64,000 nucleotides of DNA from Neoceratodus forsteri (taxonomy: Eukaryota > Chordata > Ceratodontiformes > Ceratodontidae). A program made the translations under genes and the position numbers. Positions 12,103-23,284 of this stretch are shown here, in pieces (position 1 is the stretch's first letter; each line of letters starts with the position of its first letter). The stretch covers positions 829,962,001-830,026,000 of the forward strand of contig CM057452.1 of assembly GCA_016271365.2 (NCBI GenBank), read 5' to 3'. The notes under the pieces were generated by a model. The model had not been told where the DNA came from and ran no database searches. It was given only the letters and a program-made list of their open reading frames with translations.

Positions 12103-12240
12103 GTGGATGAACAACATATACCATTCCTAGAACTCCTGTTACAGGTGAGTAATCTGTATTTCTAGGGACATGGATATGTTGTTCAAGCCACACTCACTGG
12201 CAAACTCCTTGCAGTTCTCCGGGAGGAGGGAGACAAGGTG
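12103..12240 (-). repeat. DIRS internal complementary region
   Basis: The first part (12,103-12,150) is the reverse complement of the left outer end (11,905-11,950). The second part (12,160-12,220) repeats in direct sense the reverse of the right outer end (20,230-20,271), with shared CTAGGGACATGGATATG. This is the standard DIRS arrangement, used to restore the ends through a circular intermediate. Confidence 0.8.
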
Positions 12241-12275
12241 CACACCCCCTACTTGGGAAATAAGGACTGGAGAAC

Positions 12276-13273
12276 CTAGGTCCCAAAACCAGCATCCCGG
12301 CGTGACTCAAGGTCGAAGTGGCAGTGGGTAATGAAGGTGTGTGCTGACTTGCAGGTAGCAGCCCTGCAGATTTTCTGGATAGGGATGACTCTGGAAGCAG
12401 CCACCAAAGCAGCGGTATGGCGGGTAGAATGAGCTCTTATCCCTTTGGAAGGCTCCATGCCTGCCAACCTGTAGCAGAGATCTATGCAGGAGGTGACCCA
12501 CCTGCCTATCGTCCGCTTGGCTGTAGGTCTGCCAGGTGCAGCTTCAGCCTAGGTGACAAACAGCTGACGAACCTCTCCCCGAACTTCAGCTGTCCGCCCC
12601 TTGTAATAAGAGAGCGCTCTTCTAGGGTCCAAAGTATGGAACTTATATTCGGCCTCCGAGGTGTGACTGGGGTAGAACACTGACAGAGTCAACACCTGGT
12701 TAAGGTGAAACTCTGACACCACCTTCAGAAGGAATTTCGGGTGGAGGTGCAGGACAACCTTGTCCCTGTGGAAGACCAGATAAGGAGACTTGATGGAAAG
12801 CACCTGGAGCTCTCCCATCCTTCTGGCTGACGTAATAGCCACCAAGAAGGCAGTCTTCCATGACAAGTGAGAGATATCACACCTGTGCATAGGTTTGAAT
12901 GGCTTGCCCATGAGCTTAGCCAGTACCAGCAGTAGATCCCACGGAGGTGGAGGTTCTCACACTGGAGGGGTTATGTGATCAAGGCCTTTGAAAAAGCACC
13001 CGACCACCTTATCCTACACCACGACTGCTTCCCGGCCGATGCCTGGTAAGCAGAGATGGCTGCCAGGTGCACCTTAAGGGTCGTCGACCGAAGCCATAGC
13101 TGAGAAAGGGACCACAGGTAGTCCAGAATGCTAGCCAAGGAACAGGAGGAAGGGTCCAACCCCTTACCCTGACACCAAATGGAGAATCTCTTCCATTTGA
13201 AGGCATAGCATTTCCTGGTCGACTCCTTATGGGATGTCTCAACAATGTTGAGGACCTCGTCAGAAAGACCCAA
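12276..13273 (-). pseudogene. DIRS tyrosine recombinase remnant
   Basis: The recombinase is split over three frames. 12,971-13,273 is the N-terminal core-binding part (HKESTRKCYAFKWKRFSIWC). 12,549-12,911 carries the first catalytic arginine in the box TSARRMGEL. 12,276-12,467 carries the HxxR box in AHSTRHTAA. The segment that normally presents the nucleophilic tyrosine reads TFITHCHFDL, with cysteine where DIRS enzymes usually have tyrosine. The enzyme would integrate the circular DNA intermediate. Frameshifts and the missing tyrosine both argue that it is dead. Confidence 0.85.
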
Positions 13274-13608
13274 GGCCTGGAAATCTAGCCGCTCAGGAAC
13301 CAGGCCATCAGGTGCAGGGATTGAAGGTCCAGGTGGAGAACCTTCCCTAGTTGACTGAGATCAGGTCCGGGCGGGCTGGAAGCCGCCTCGGGAGCCCGGA
13401 GCTGAGGCTGAGGAGATCTGGATACCAGAACTGGTGGGTCTAGTCCGGGGCTACCAGAATCACCTGCGCCTTGTCCCTCCTCATCTTGAGAAGCACCTTG
13501 TGGATCAAGGGAAATGGGGGAAAGGTGTAGAAGAGGCCCGGGGCCCACGGCCTCGAGAAGGCATCCCTCTGCAGTGAGCCCTGCTGAGGGGGAGAGCATG
13601 AAACAGCC

Positions 13609-15203
13609 TCAGCTTTGCATTCTCCTTGGAGGCAAACAGGTCCACCTGAGGTGTGCCCAGAGGGAGAACAGACCGTGTACTACCTCCAGCAGGAGAGACC
13701 ACTCATGAGATGCAGCATCTATCCAGCTTAGGGCATTGGCCAAAGTGTTGAGGCTCCCACCACATGGATGGTTAGGAGATCCACTTCCAGTCTGCTCACA
13801 AGAGACCAAGTGTGGAGAGCTTCCTTGTACAGAGGCAAGGAGCACGTCCCACCCTGGCGGTTTAGGTAGTACATGGTCGTGGTATTGTCCATCTGGACCT
13901 GGACCTCTTGACCCTGTACAAATGGAGGGAAGGTGGTGAGGGCTAGTCAGACTGATCGAAGCTCCAGCAGGTTGATATGGCATCGAGACTCCTGAGGGGA
14001 CCAGAGGCTATGCGGTCTGAGCTCCCCCAGATGGGCACCCCAACCCATCAGAGAGGCGTCAGTCATTAGAGTGACCATTGGCTCTGGGTGGACAAACGGG
14101 ATACCCTCCTGCTGATGAGCTGGAATGATCCACCATGGGAGAGTGTTCCCCATCTTCTGGGTCACTATCACTGGCTGGTCCAGAGGATGTGAGCGCTGTG
14201 ACCATTGGCGGGCCAGACCCCATTGCAGGGGACGCATGTGCCAGCGGGCCCAACGAACCACGCTGGTGCAGGCTGCCATGAGGCCCAGGAGGTGCAGGAA
14301 GTCCTGGTCAGGGTGCAATTGCTCAACCAGAAATGATTGGGCAAAAGAAGAAAGAACCTCAGCCCTGTTCGCCGGGAGCCATGCTCTGGGTCGAAGAGAG
14401 TCGAGCTGTGCCCCAGTGAATTGAATCACCTGCGTTGGCACGAGTTCCAATTTGGCCTCATTGATGAGGAGACCAATCTGAGAGCAGACCTGGTCAGCCA
14501 GATCCCTGGGCCGCTCCACCTCTAGTCTGGAGGGGGCTGCAATCAGCCAGTCATCCAGGTAAGGGTACACCTGGACCCTTTGGTGCAGCAGAAATGCTGT
14601 CACCACTGCCAAGCATTTGGTGAAGACCCTGGGAGCTGGAGAGAGGCCGAAAGGCATGGCCTGGAACTTGTAAAGGGACCCCTCCACCCTGAAGCAGAGG
14701 AATCGCTGGTGGGACGGATGGATCGGGACGTAAAAGAACGCATCCTGGAGGTCCAGAGAACAGAACCACATGTCTCGTTCCAAGGATGGAATGATCTGAG
14801 CCAGAGTGACCATCCTGAAAGTTCGAGACCTTAGGAACTTGTTCAGGTCATGTAGGTCTAGAATGGGGCACCAGCCCCCCGTCTGTTTTGGGACCAGGAA
14901 ATACCTAGACAAAAACCCTGGGTCTGGTGGAGGATCCACCACCTCCCTGATCACCTCCTTCTGGAGGAGCAGGGCAATGTCGGCTTGACGAGCCAACAGT
15001 GAGGCTATGGACCCGTATCCCCCCATGGGGCAATGGCTCGATAGGGTGGGTACTGCTCGAATTCCAGAGGCAGACCCTTTCCTACCACTTCCAGCACCCA
15101 GCAGTCCATGGTGATATCGGACCAGGCAGAAAGGAAGTGGTGGAGCCATCCCCCCATGGGGAACCTGAGGAGGAGTGACAAGGTTGGGGGTGACACCCCT
15201 CAA
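13609..15203 (-). pseudogene. DIRS reverse transcriptase and RNase H
   Basis: A 418-codon frame (13,947-15,203) contains the finger region RYFLVPKQTGGW and ILDLHDLNKFL, SLDLQDAFFYVPIHP, FQAMPFGLSPAPRVFTK, and the catalytic YLDD box in VYPYLDDWLIA. These are characteristic of DIRS and Ty3-like polymerases. RNase H follows with LMTDASLMGWGAH and NLLELRSV. Its continuation is frameshifted into 13,609-13,983. The polymerase core is one of the best-preserved frames in the window. Gag lies upstream and the recombinase downstream. The start codon is not certain because the region upstream is frame-broken. Confidence 0.9.
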
Positions 15204-15349
15204 CCCATCACTGGACAGGCTTGGAGGAAGGACCGGCTGAGGAGCCTCCTGGACCCTTCCCTCCCAGCTTCCTGCTGGAGGAAGCTGCAGGCTTGGCTTT
15301 GGGGTGCCAAGTGCGAGCCTGCAGGACCTGATGCTGGTGTTGCTGGGTC

Positions 15350-15905
15350 AAACGTGCTGCAGGGGCTGAAGACTAAAAGGGCTTACGCTGCTGCTGGTGG
15401 CCTGTGTCCTTCTGGGCAGATGTGACCGAGTCCAAGGTGGCGTTGGACTTCTCAGTCCTCTGCAGATGACCCTCCACCCCGGGACCGAACAAGTCGGTAC
15501 CCAGGAAGGGGAATGTCTGCCAACTTGTGCTGGGTATCCACTGTGAAAGTGGAGATCCGCAGCCAAGCTCTGCGGTGCATGGCCACTGCGGTCGCTACTG
15601 ACCAGGCACAAAAGTCTCCTATGTCCAAGGCAGTTTGGAGCTGTTGCTTGGCCACCGCCCTTCCCTGATCCCACACCTGCTTGACCGTTGCCTGGAGGTC
15701 AGCCAGGGGATGAGGGATCACCTCATCCAAGGATCCCAAAAGGGCATGTGAAAAGTGTGCCATCAGAACGGCCGAACTGGCCTGATGAAGGCCTAGGGAG
15801 GACACGCATAGACTTTCCGCCCAGAGTAGTCCAGTTTCTTGGACTCCTTATCGGGTGACTTGTCCACATCCCGAGCATTTCTGGAGCGCTGGAAAAGGCA
15901 AAAAG
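15350..15905 (-). pseudogene. DIRS Gag, C-terminal part
   Basis: Minus-strand translation gives SPDKESKKLDYSGRKVYACPP near 15,850, then SSLGLHQASSAVLMAHFSHALLG and DLQATVKQVWDQGRAVAKQQLQTALD (15,452-15,805). This is the conserved C-terminal domain of DIRS Gag. It continues the N-terminal Gag at 18,375-19,962 after removal of the L2 insertion. One frameshift lies near 15,790. Confidence 0.75.
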
Positions 15906-15907
15906 GT

Positions 15908-18375
15908 AGTGCAAGACAAGGCAAGGCAAAGTTTATTTAAAAGATGCCCAATCCCAGAGGCTCTGGGCGCCATACAAAATATTTATAAAACAGCATAGAA
16001 AAACAAAATAACAACATCACAAAATTATTTAAACTAGAAATAAAATACAATAAATAACTCCAATACATAATCTTCAGATTCTACTACAATTTATAGTTTA
16101 TACAATGAAAGCTTGGGAAAATAGGAGTGCCTTCAGGCGAGCCTTGAATGTAACCACAGTGGGTGCTCCCCTGACCTGAGCCGGCAAAGAATTCCATAGA
16201 ACAGGAGCCTCAACACTGAAGGCTCTATTGCCAGCAGATTTAAACCTCATTCTGGGAATGGTCAGGAGGTTCCCACGAGAGGAAGATAGAGAGAGCAGGT
16301 GTCAGAAGGTCCAACAGATAACCAGGGCCCTGCTCATGTTGGGCCTTATAGGTGAGAAGACCCACCTTAAAGAGGATTCTCGCCTGACTGGCACCAATGC
16401 AATTCGCGCAACACCGGTGTAATATGGCAAAATTTATGCTGCCCAGTAAGTAATTGGGCAGCTGTGTTTTGCACCAGCTGCAATCTGTGGAGAGATCCCC
16501 CTGTGACCCCGAGGTAGAGCGCATTACAGTAGTCAGGTCTAGATGTGACTAAGGCATGTATCAAGGTAGGGAGGTCCAGAGACGGAACAAGGGGCTTAAT
16601 CCTGGCGATATTTCTGAGATGGAAAAAACAGGTACGAACTGTGGAGGATATTTGAGCCTCCATAGTTAAGTTCCTGTCCAGAATCACTCCAAGATTTCAC
16701 TCCCAAGAGGAGGCCTTCAATGACACAGCTCCAAGAACAAGTCCAGTTACTGAGTCAGAGGCCATCCTATCACGTAGTCTGTTCGACTCCACTACCAATA
16801 CCTCTGTCTTGTCAGGGTTCAGTCACAACCAGCTGGAGGCCATCCAGTCATTGACCTCAGCCAGACAGATATTTAGCACATCCACTGTGTCGGATGTTCC
16901 TGGGGCAAAGGACAAATATAGCTGGGAATCATCGACATAACAATGAAAACCCAGACCATACTTCCTAATGATCCCTCCCAAGGGCAGCATGTACACTGTG
17001 AACAACATTGGGGCCAGTACTGATCCCTGAGAGACTCCGCAAAATAGGAGACTGGGAATAGATGAAGAATTCCCCATCATGACCCATTGCCTCCTGTTGG
17101 TAAAAAAGGACTCAAACCAGTGGATGACGGTACTGGTGAGTCCGCATAACTCCCTAAGTCAGGCAAGTAACACACAATGGTCCACAGTGTCAAACGCTGA
17201 AGAGAGATCAAGGACGACAGGAATTGTTTTGTCCCCCCTGAGCTCTTGCCCTGAGGAGATCATTCTGCACCTGAACAAGCACAGTTTCTGTACTATGTCT
17301 AGCCCGAAATGCCAACTGGAAGGGTTCATACAACTCTTGAGTCACGAGGTGCTCTTCCAACTGAAGCGCTACCACCTTCTCCACCACCTTCGCCAAAAAG
17401 GGAAGGTTGGATATAGGACGGTAATTTGCCTTGATCTCTGGGTCCAAAGATGATTTGTTTAAGAGGGGTCTCACTAGTGCCTCCTTCAAGACATCCAGAA
17501 AGACCCCCTCAGATAAGGAACACCAGACAATCAAGGCAAACATCGGGCCAACAGAGTCAACACATCTCATTAAGAAACGCATTGGCACCAGGTCCAGCTC
17601 ACAAAAGGTATGCTTCAGATTGACTGCCACCTCAATGGCCTCACTAACCTCCACTGGTCTAAACTCCCCCCAACTAGGTGGAGTGCACTCAGAACACATA
17701 AGGCGACCACTGTCAGCTATAACATTGCTGGCTGAAGAAGCCACCTGCCAGATCATGGACACTCTGTCCGAGAAAAACCGAGCAAACTCTTCACACTCTA
17801 TATTAGAAAAAAACCCTCCCGGGCTGCAGACAAGCAGGATGGAGTAGCCTGTCTACAGCCCAGAAGAGTAAAGCTGATCGGTTCTTCCCGGCAGCAATCT
17901 TCCTGGACAGGAACACTGCCTTCTTAGAGTTGATTGCCTCCTGGTACGCACTATAATGTGTACGCAGGACCAGTTTGTCCCCCTCCAGGCCGGACCTCCT
18001 CCAGCAGCGCTCTAACCTCCGACCCATCCTCTTCATCTCCCTGAGATCCTCATCAAACCACGGGGACCTCAGGTATGAAGTTCTGGGTCATACACGGACA
18101 GGTGCGAGGGAGTTGATGGTGTCAGATAACACCCTGCTATAGGTGTCAACCCCGGCACCAACACCTCTGACGCATGCAGCACTCACACTAGATAATTTAG
18201 CTGCCGCCAAAAAACCCTCAGGGGTCAAACCCCGTAAAGGGTGACAGCTCATCATCTCAGCAGGGGAAGGGCTTTTGGCGGGAGCCCCAAGCATGAACTG
18301 CACCATGCAGTGATCAGACCAAAGTACTCGATCAATCCTGAGATCGCTGATCTCAAGCCCCACTGAAAACACTGT
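15908..18375 (-). mobile_element. L2-clade LINE nested in DIRS Gag
   Basis: A 5'-truncated LINE in the same orientation as its DIRS host. From its 5' side: the end of the endonuclease (LEISDLRIDRVLWSDHCMVQF, about 18,300-18,370), the linker (RLERCWRRSGLEGDKL, 17,803-18,036), reverse transcriptase (ANYRPISNLPFLAKVVEK and RARHSTETVLVQV in 17,208-17,762; GVSQGSVLAPMLFTVYMLPLG and HCYVDDSQLYLS in 16,823-17,080), and a C-terminal part (16,240-16,687). The catalytic YVDD is intact. The 3' end at 15,908-15,945 shows a GCCTT-rich tail in reverse, as in L2/Maui elements. The frame is broken several times. Target duplication not identified. Confidence 0.85.
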
Positions 18376-19962
18376 CAGTCACTAGCCCCTCCGTGGAGGG
18401 GTGCTCTGAGAACCCGGAGAGTGAATCAGTGGGAACAGCATACTTTTGGACCATCCTGGATGAAGGTGCTGGACAAGAAGCTGGCCAATGCCATAGCTCC
18501 AGGGCCAGGCCAACAATGGCTTCAGCCACTGGGAAGGCCTCCGTGGGGGAATCCCCTCGGTCCAGTGTCTCCATGAGGGGATACTTGGCCCGCTTTGAAA
18601 TGGGTTCGAGCTTCATCCTAGTAGACTCTGAGATGAGCTGAAGCATTCCCAGGAACGAAGATGGGCTCTCGTCCACCGACTGACCCCCAGTGGACTCCAT
18701 GTTGAGATGCCTGGAGAACTGGGAGGAGTCATCATCAGACTCTGAGGAGTCTGTAAACAGCTGCTGTGGGCCTGAGCCACCCTTCACCTGCCGCGGTTGA
18801 TCGGGAGTGAGGGTGACTGACAACCGATGGGGCAAACCCTGACCTGACTGAGAATCCTTGGTCAGGGCCCCAGTTTTAAGTTGTGGAGGCGGGGGGTTCC
18901 ACCACAATGGGTGGCGCAGCCAGTTTCGGCTGAACAACTGGTGCCAGCTTAGGCTCCTCGATTACAATGAGTGATTGTTTCAGCCGCTCTGGTGACAGCC
19001 ACTTAATGGCCGGGGAAGGCAACGGAGTCGGCTTGTTCCCGGTCAAAAGGAGCTGCTGCCACATCAGATCCTCATAGCGCTGACACAATTTGGACCAAAG
19101 CCTATCCTCCGAAAAGGATGAAGATGAGGATGAGCAGCACCGCCGCTTTCCATGGTGCCTAGACCGAGACCGCCGATGTCGGCGGGATCGGCTGGACCGA
19201 GAAGAGGTCCGAGACCGAGACCGAGACGTTCGGTGTTTTCTAGGGTGGGTCTGAGAAGAAGCGGGGGAAACCCGCTCCTCCCTCAGTTCAGGGACCTTAA
19301 CCGGGGACTCCAGCACAGGAGGCACAGGTAAGTCCTCGGTTTCCACCAGGGGAACTGGTGAAGAAGGGTTGTCGGCTTCTCCAGTCGACAGCCTTTCCGA
19401 CGGGTAGAGAAAAATCTCAACTGCGTCAACGGGTGTCTCGGCCAGCTGACCTGATGGGGACACCGTGAAGCTAGCAGCCTTAGCCGCAACCTCGACTGAA
19501 ATTGAGTGTCGACTATCCGGGGAAGGGGACCTCTCTCACAAACGTCAATGGTGGGACTTACTCTTGGAGTCCTTCTTCTTGTACAGAGAGGAATGTCCCG
19601 AAGGGCCCTCTCCCTTGGTGGAGAGGGATTCACAAAGCTCCTTGAATGAAGCCATGTAGGAGGAGCCCAAAGAAAGTGGGATAAATGCCGCTACCGAAGA
19701 AGATGTTGATGCGGCTTGGGTCGCTTCCTCCTCGAGGATGATCATTTGTTCGAGCTGTTCAGCCAAGCCCACCACCTCGGACACTGCCCAATGGGCCTCC
19801 TTCGACTTGACCAGAGGATAACGTTTCTCGGGGTGCCCAAGTTGCAATCTGGCAGCGCGATCCTAAGACCATGGCCGAGAAGGACTTTGCAGTCGCAGGC
19901 TCCGCGAACGTGTCAAGCCCAAGGCAGTAAACGCACGTGGAGTGCGGATCAGTCCGGGACAT
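18376..19962 (-). pseudogene. DIRS Gag, N-terminal part
   Basis: Gag starts at 19,962 with MSRTDPHSTCVYCLG, a cysteine motif typical of DIRS Gag. It continues in other frames as LAEQLEQMIILEEEATQAAS (about 19,750), the serine-arginine-rich run around 19,150-19,260 (repeated SRSR), EDRLWSKLCQRYEDLMWQQ (about 19,100), and an acidic tail to 18,376. SR-rich Gag proteins are common in vertebrate DIRS elements and probably bind the element RNA. An L2 insertion ends it at about 18,375, and Gag resumes at 15,905. Confidence 0.8.
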
Positions 19963-20154
19963 CTTCTACACACAGGGGCACCGCCAAAATCCGTAAGTCG
20001 ATTTGTCCATCGCAGCCACGAGGGAAGAAAAAGACCGAAGTCTTGTAAATTTTAAGATTAGTTTTGGGTTAAACGAAAAGTTTGGATCCAGGCCTAAAAT
20101 GTAGAGTGCAAAGGAGGGAACCTGAGCTTCCAAGCGATAATGTGGCGGAGCTGA

Positions 20155-20271
20155 GAGTTTTACCACCCGGTTGGGTGGGAGGAGCCAGCCTGAAGACCTT
20201 CAGGCATGATTTAAAGCGGCAAGGAACCAGCCAGTAAGTGTGGATTGAACCACATATCCATGTCCCTAGAA
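20155..20271 (-). repeat. DIRS right terminal inverted repeat
   Basis: Partner of 11,951-12,037 with the same CACCCGG and GATTTAAAGCGGCAAGGAACC core in reverse complement. The outermost 30 bases carry the end-specific CATATCCATGTCCCTAGA, which is also represented in the internal complementary region. Confidence 0.85.
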
Positions 20272-21526
20272 TGCTCAGTATTATCAGAAAAGTACAGCAC
20301 GTAAACACAGATTTCCGATAACTGTTTATTGTACATGCGCTGTTTAACATGGTGTGGAATGTCAGCCTAGTAAATGCCATGCACGCCTGCACTTTTCTTT
20401 GCTTACTTCCGTGTTTACCTCAGAAGGCTGTCAGGCTGCCAAGTGATTGTCAACGATCAGAAATGTAAGTGTGCTGTCATCTCGATTTGAATTTTCCCCT
20501 ACCCTCTCCACCACCAATTCCCATTCATCATGTAATGTTCAGTCCCATGTACTTAATACCTTCCCTAGAACGTCCTGTAGTCAGGGAGCAGCACAACATA
20601 TCCCAATGCCTATGGGGCTGCCTGCAGACTGAACTATAACTTCATTTTAGGCATACATGATAATTTCATTTGCTGTAAGCACAGGCTTACAGCGTATGCT
20701 GACAATTGATCTGCCGGTTCAGTCCGTTGTCAGTACTTGAAGTGGGTTGATGAGCAGTGCTCCTCCTAGGTTAACTGATATGCTGGTGTAGGGAGACAAA
20801 CATGGAACCTGTTGGGTGTAAATCCCCATATACCATTGTAAACCTCATCATAGTTGGAGATATTTGGGTTTGATTCCCACAGCCCCCTCTTACCTAGTGC
20901 ATGATCCCGAGCAGTTTATTTTATTTTCATGTTATAACCTTGTTGCTTCAACTTCATGTGTCTCACCTGGTTAAGCAATCCACATTTTCAAAGTGATACA
21001 TTCTCAAGTGGCACCAAGTCTGTTATTACTGTTCTAAGCAACTTTAGTGCATAACAATAGAAACACTCAAGGTGTAAACTGGAGCCCATCATTCTTCCCC
21101 CACTTCCCCCCCCCCCATCGTCAACAGTACTCTCCAAGATTACACAAGATCTGTTTTCTGGAGTGGAGACAGGTTAGGTGAATGAGGGCAGTGTTTTTTT
21201 TTTTTTTGTGTGTGTGTATTTTATTTTAATAATACTTATTATAATAATCAAGACAGGTTGATGTGTTGAATGATGGACCAGTGCTGGGTATATATATTTT
21301 GTGTTATTGTGTTTTTTTATATACTGTGCCAGTTTTGGGTGAGAGATACACACACGGTGTGAAATTGAGCCCCCATTCATCTACCTTATGAAGGAGATGT
21401 ATAAGGGATAAAAGAAGTGTGGGAGACTTCAGAACATACACAGGTGGGTGGTAGAATGAAAGACACACAGTTTCAATTATATACCTCTTCAGCCAATCCA
21501 GCATAGAATTGCACAGATGAAGAAAT

Positions 21527-21528
<2 letters not shown>

Positions 21529-21592
<64 letters not shown>
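21529..21592 (+). repeat. (GT)32 microsatellite
   Basis: An uninterrupted GT tract of 64 bases. The mirrored site in the right arm (about 38,610-38,630) is only a short CA/C-rich tract, so the expansion is arm-specific. Confidence 0.9.
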
Positions 21593-21593
<1 letters not shown>

Positions 21594-21669
21594 GGGGGGG
21601 GGTTAGTGGTGACAGGCAAAATTAATTGGCAAAGTATGTAGAGTAGGTTGGCCTGGCAGTCATTTTCTG

Positions 21670-22330
21670 TCTTTGTATTATTGTGCATCTACGAAAGTGT
21701 GTTGTGCCAAAGATACACACAGTGCCAAATGTTGTCACAATATATCTGTGTTGTCAGATAGCTGCAGTTGGATAAAAGGAATGCGGTATGGTGAGGGACA
21801 TATTTATAGTGGATGGGTGAAGGAAGTCATTTTAGAAGTTCCATCTCCATGTGTCCTTAACACGCATCCTCTGTGCCACCGTGCATAGAACCACATGATG
21901 CAGTGGCTGTCCATGCCATCAGGGATCACTCACAATCATTGTATTGCCCATCAGGGCACATGGACGTCAGGATAGATGCAGCCCTTGGATGGCTGTCCTG
22001 GGTGCTTTGTGCTGTTGATGCACCATGGCATGACCACATTCCATTAGGCCATTTGTGTTGGTCACTCCATCTGACATTCCCGTTACTGGTACGTGCTGTG
22101 GATGGCAGTCAGTGGAGGTATGAGTACGTCACGACGAAGGCCATTTTCCATTGGTGGTACGGTTGGGCCTGTCTGTGTGACACACTGTCAGTGAAAGTGT
22201 AGATTTTCACACAGGGCACACACTTGTTCAGCATGTTCCTTGTGGTATGTCAGCTCCATTTCTCTTTGGTGTGCCCACATGGGTATCGGTGACTTGTGTG
22301 ATGCCGTACTCATGTTACTGCCCAAGTGGT
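21670..22330. other. Arm-conserved segment, possible old coding sequence
   Basis: This segment is mirrored at 37,860-38,520. The same reading frame is open in both arms: 109 codons at 21,873-22,202 here (plus) and 159 codons at 37,905-38,384 (minus). An upstream 65-71-codon frame is also open in both (21,673-21,888 and 38,309-38,506). I recognise no domain, and a Harbinger DDE nuclease was looked for on both strands without success. It could be a decayed transposase-side gene or chance. Confidence 0.35.
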
Positions 22331-22661
22331 GCTCTGCATGACATAGCATTGGGGTGTGATAATCTGGGTATTTTGGTGGTCATACCCTAATACCGCCTAC
22401 CCTGTTGGGTATTACTACTTATTTCTACATAACCAGAATGTGATTGTTAGCCTCAGTACAGTACTTAGATAACATCCCAGTTGTCTCAGTTTACAGTTAC
22501 TGAGTCTAGTAACTATGTCTGATACAGATTTTAGCTCTGGTGCTATTTTTGCCTGCTGCCATTCAGTTCACGCATCCTAATAAATTGTTTTCCTACACAC
22601 CAGTGTGGCTGTAGTGCAGATTCATTAATAAGGAAAGGCTAAATTACTTGTGTTAGGGAAG

Positions 22662-22868
22662 GGGGGGTAACTTATCATGTTGAGTCCCACACATTATAAA
22701 TGACAATGCTTGATGTACAGGTGATAACCATGATTTAATCATCTCTCATGGTTGATGCGGCAATTGTAAATCTCTCAAGCTGTGTTCACGAGGTTAACTG
22801 ATGCCATAGCAATCACTGAAGGTAATCACACCATGGTTATCAACTGTACATCAGGCATTATCCTCTAT
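22662..22868. repeat. Hairpin repeat in left arm
   Basis: The outer halves are inverted copies: ATGCTTGATGTACAGGTGATAACCATG on one side pairs with CATGGTTATCAACTGTACATCAGGCAT on the other. The mirrored hairpin in the right arm lies at about 37,335-37,500. Confidence 0.75.
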
Positions 22869-23274
22869 TTAGTAATATAAGTGATTTTAAGCAACTAATG
22901 TGCAAAAACAGCTCAGTGTATTGAGGAAAATCTTGTCCAATTAATAGTAAAGTAACATAACATACTAACATATTAGAAGCCAGCAGAATAGGCCCAATTG
23001 TCTGTCATGTCTGCTTGGTAGCCAGCCACCTAGTGGGTGCTCGCTTCCCCGCCCCCCACAGCCCCCGAGAGGGTCATCTTTGACTTTAGTTTCCCTTTGT
23101 ACCTGTCCCACCCATTCTTGAAGCCTGCCACTGTGCATTCCTCCACCAGCCTCTCAGGCAGCACATTCCATGGCTCCAACACTCTCTCAGTGAAATAATG
23201 CTTCCTACACTCCCCCCTGTAATTTCCACCCTCCAACTTTCACTCATGCCTCCCAGTTGTTTCCACCCTCCTTT

Positions 23275-23284
23275 GCCTAAACAG
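23275..23284. repeat. Target site duplication, left
   Basis: GCCTAAACAG occurs here and at 24,743-24,752, flanking the I-like LINE. The uninterrupted right arm has a single equivalent site. Confidence 0.85.

Larger units (their letters stand above)
11895..20271 (-). mobile_element. DIRS retrotransposon with nested L2
   Basis: A tyrosine-recombinase retrotransposon on the minus strand. From its 5' side (right) it has an inverted terminal repeat, Gag (19,962 to about 18,375, continuing 15,905 to about 15,350), reverse transcriptase and RNase H (15,203 to about 13,610), tyrosine recombinase (13,273-12,276), an internal complementary region and the left terminal repeat. An L2 LINE (15,908-18,375) splits Gag. 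The edges are defined by the right arm of the inverted repeat, which keeps the empty site at about 39,884-39,888. The joins show no target duplication beyond one or two ambiguous bases, as expected for DIRS integration by a recombinase. Frameshifts in every ORF make it inactive. Confidence 0.93.

Noticed and set aside
19150..19260. Serine-arginine-rich frame as a host splicing factor
   Set aside because: It lies in the DIRS Gag between the terminal repeats and continues into the Gag C-terminal domain.
21529..21592. Regular repeats as a CRISPR-like array
   Set aside because: It is a dinucleotide microsatellite in a vertebrate transposon context.
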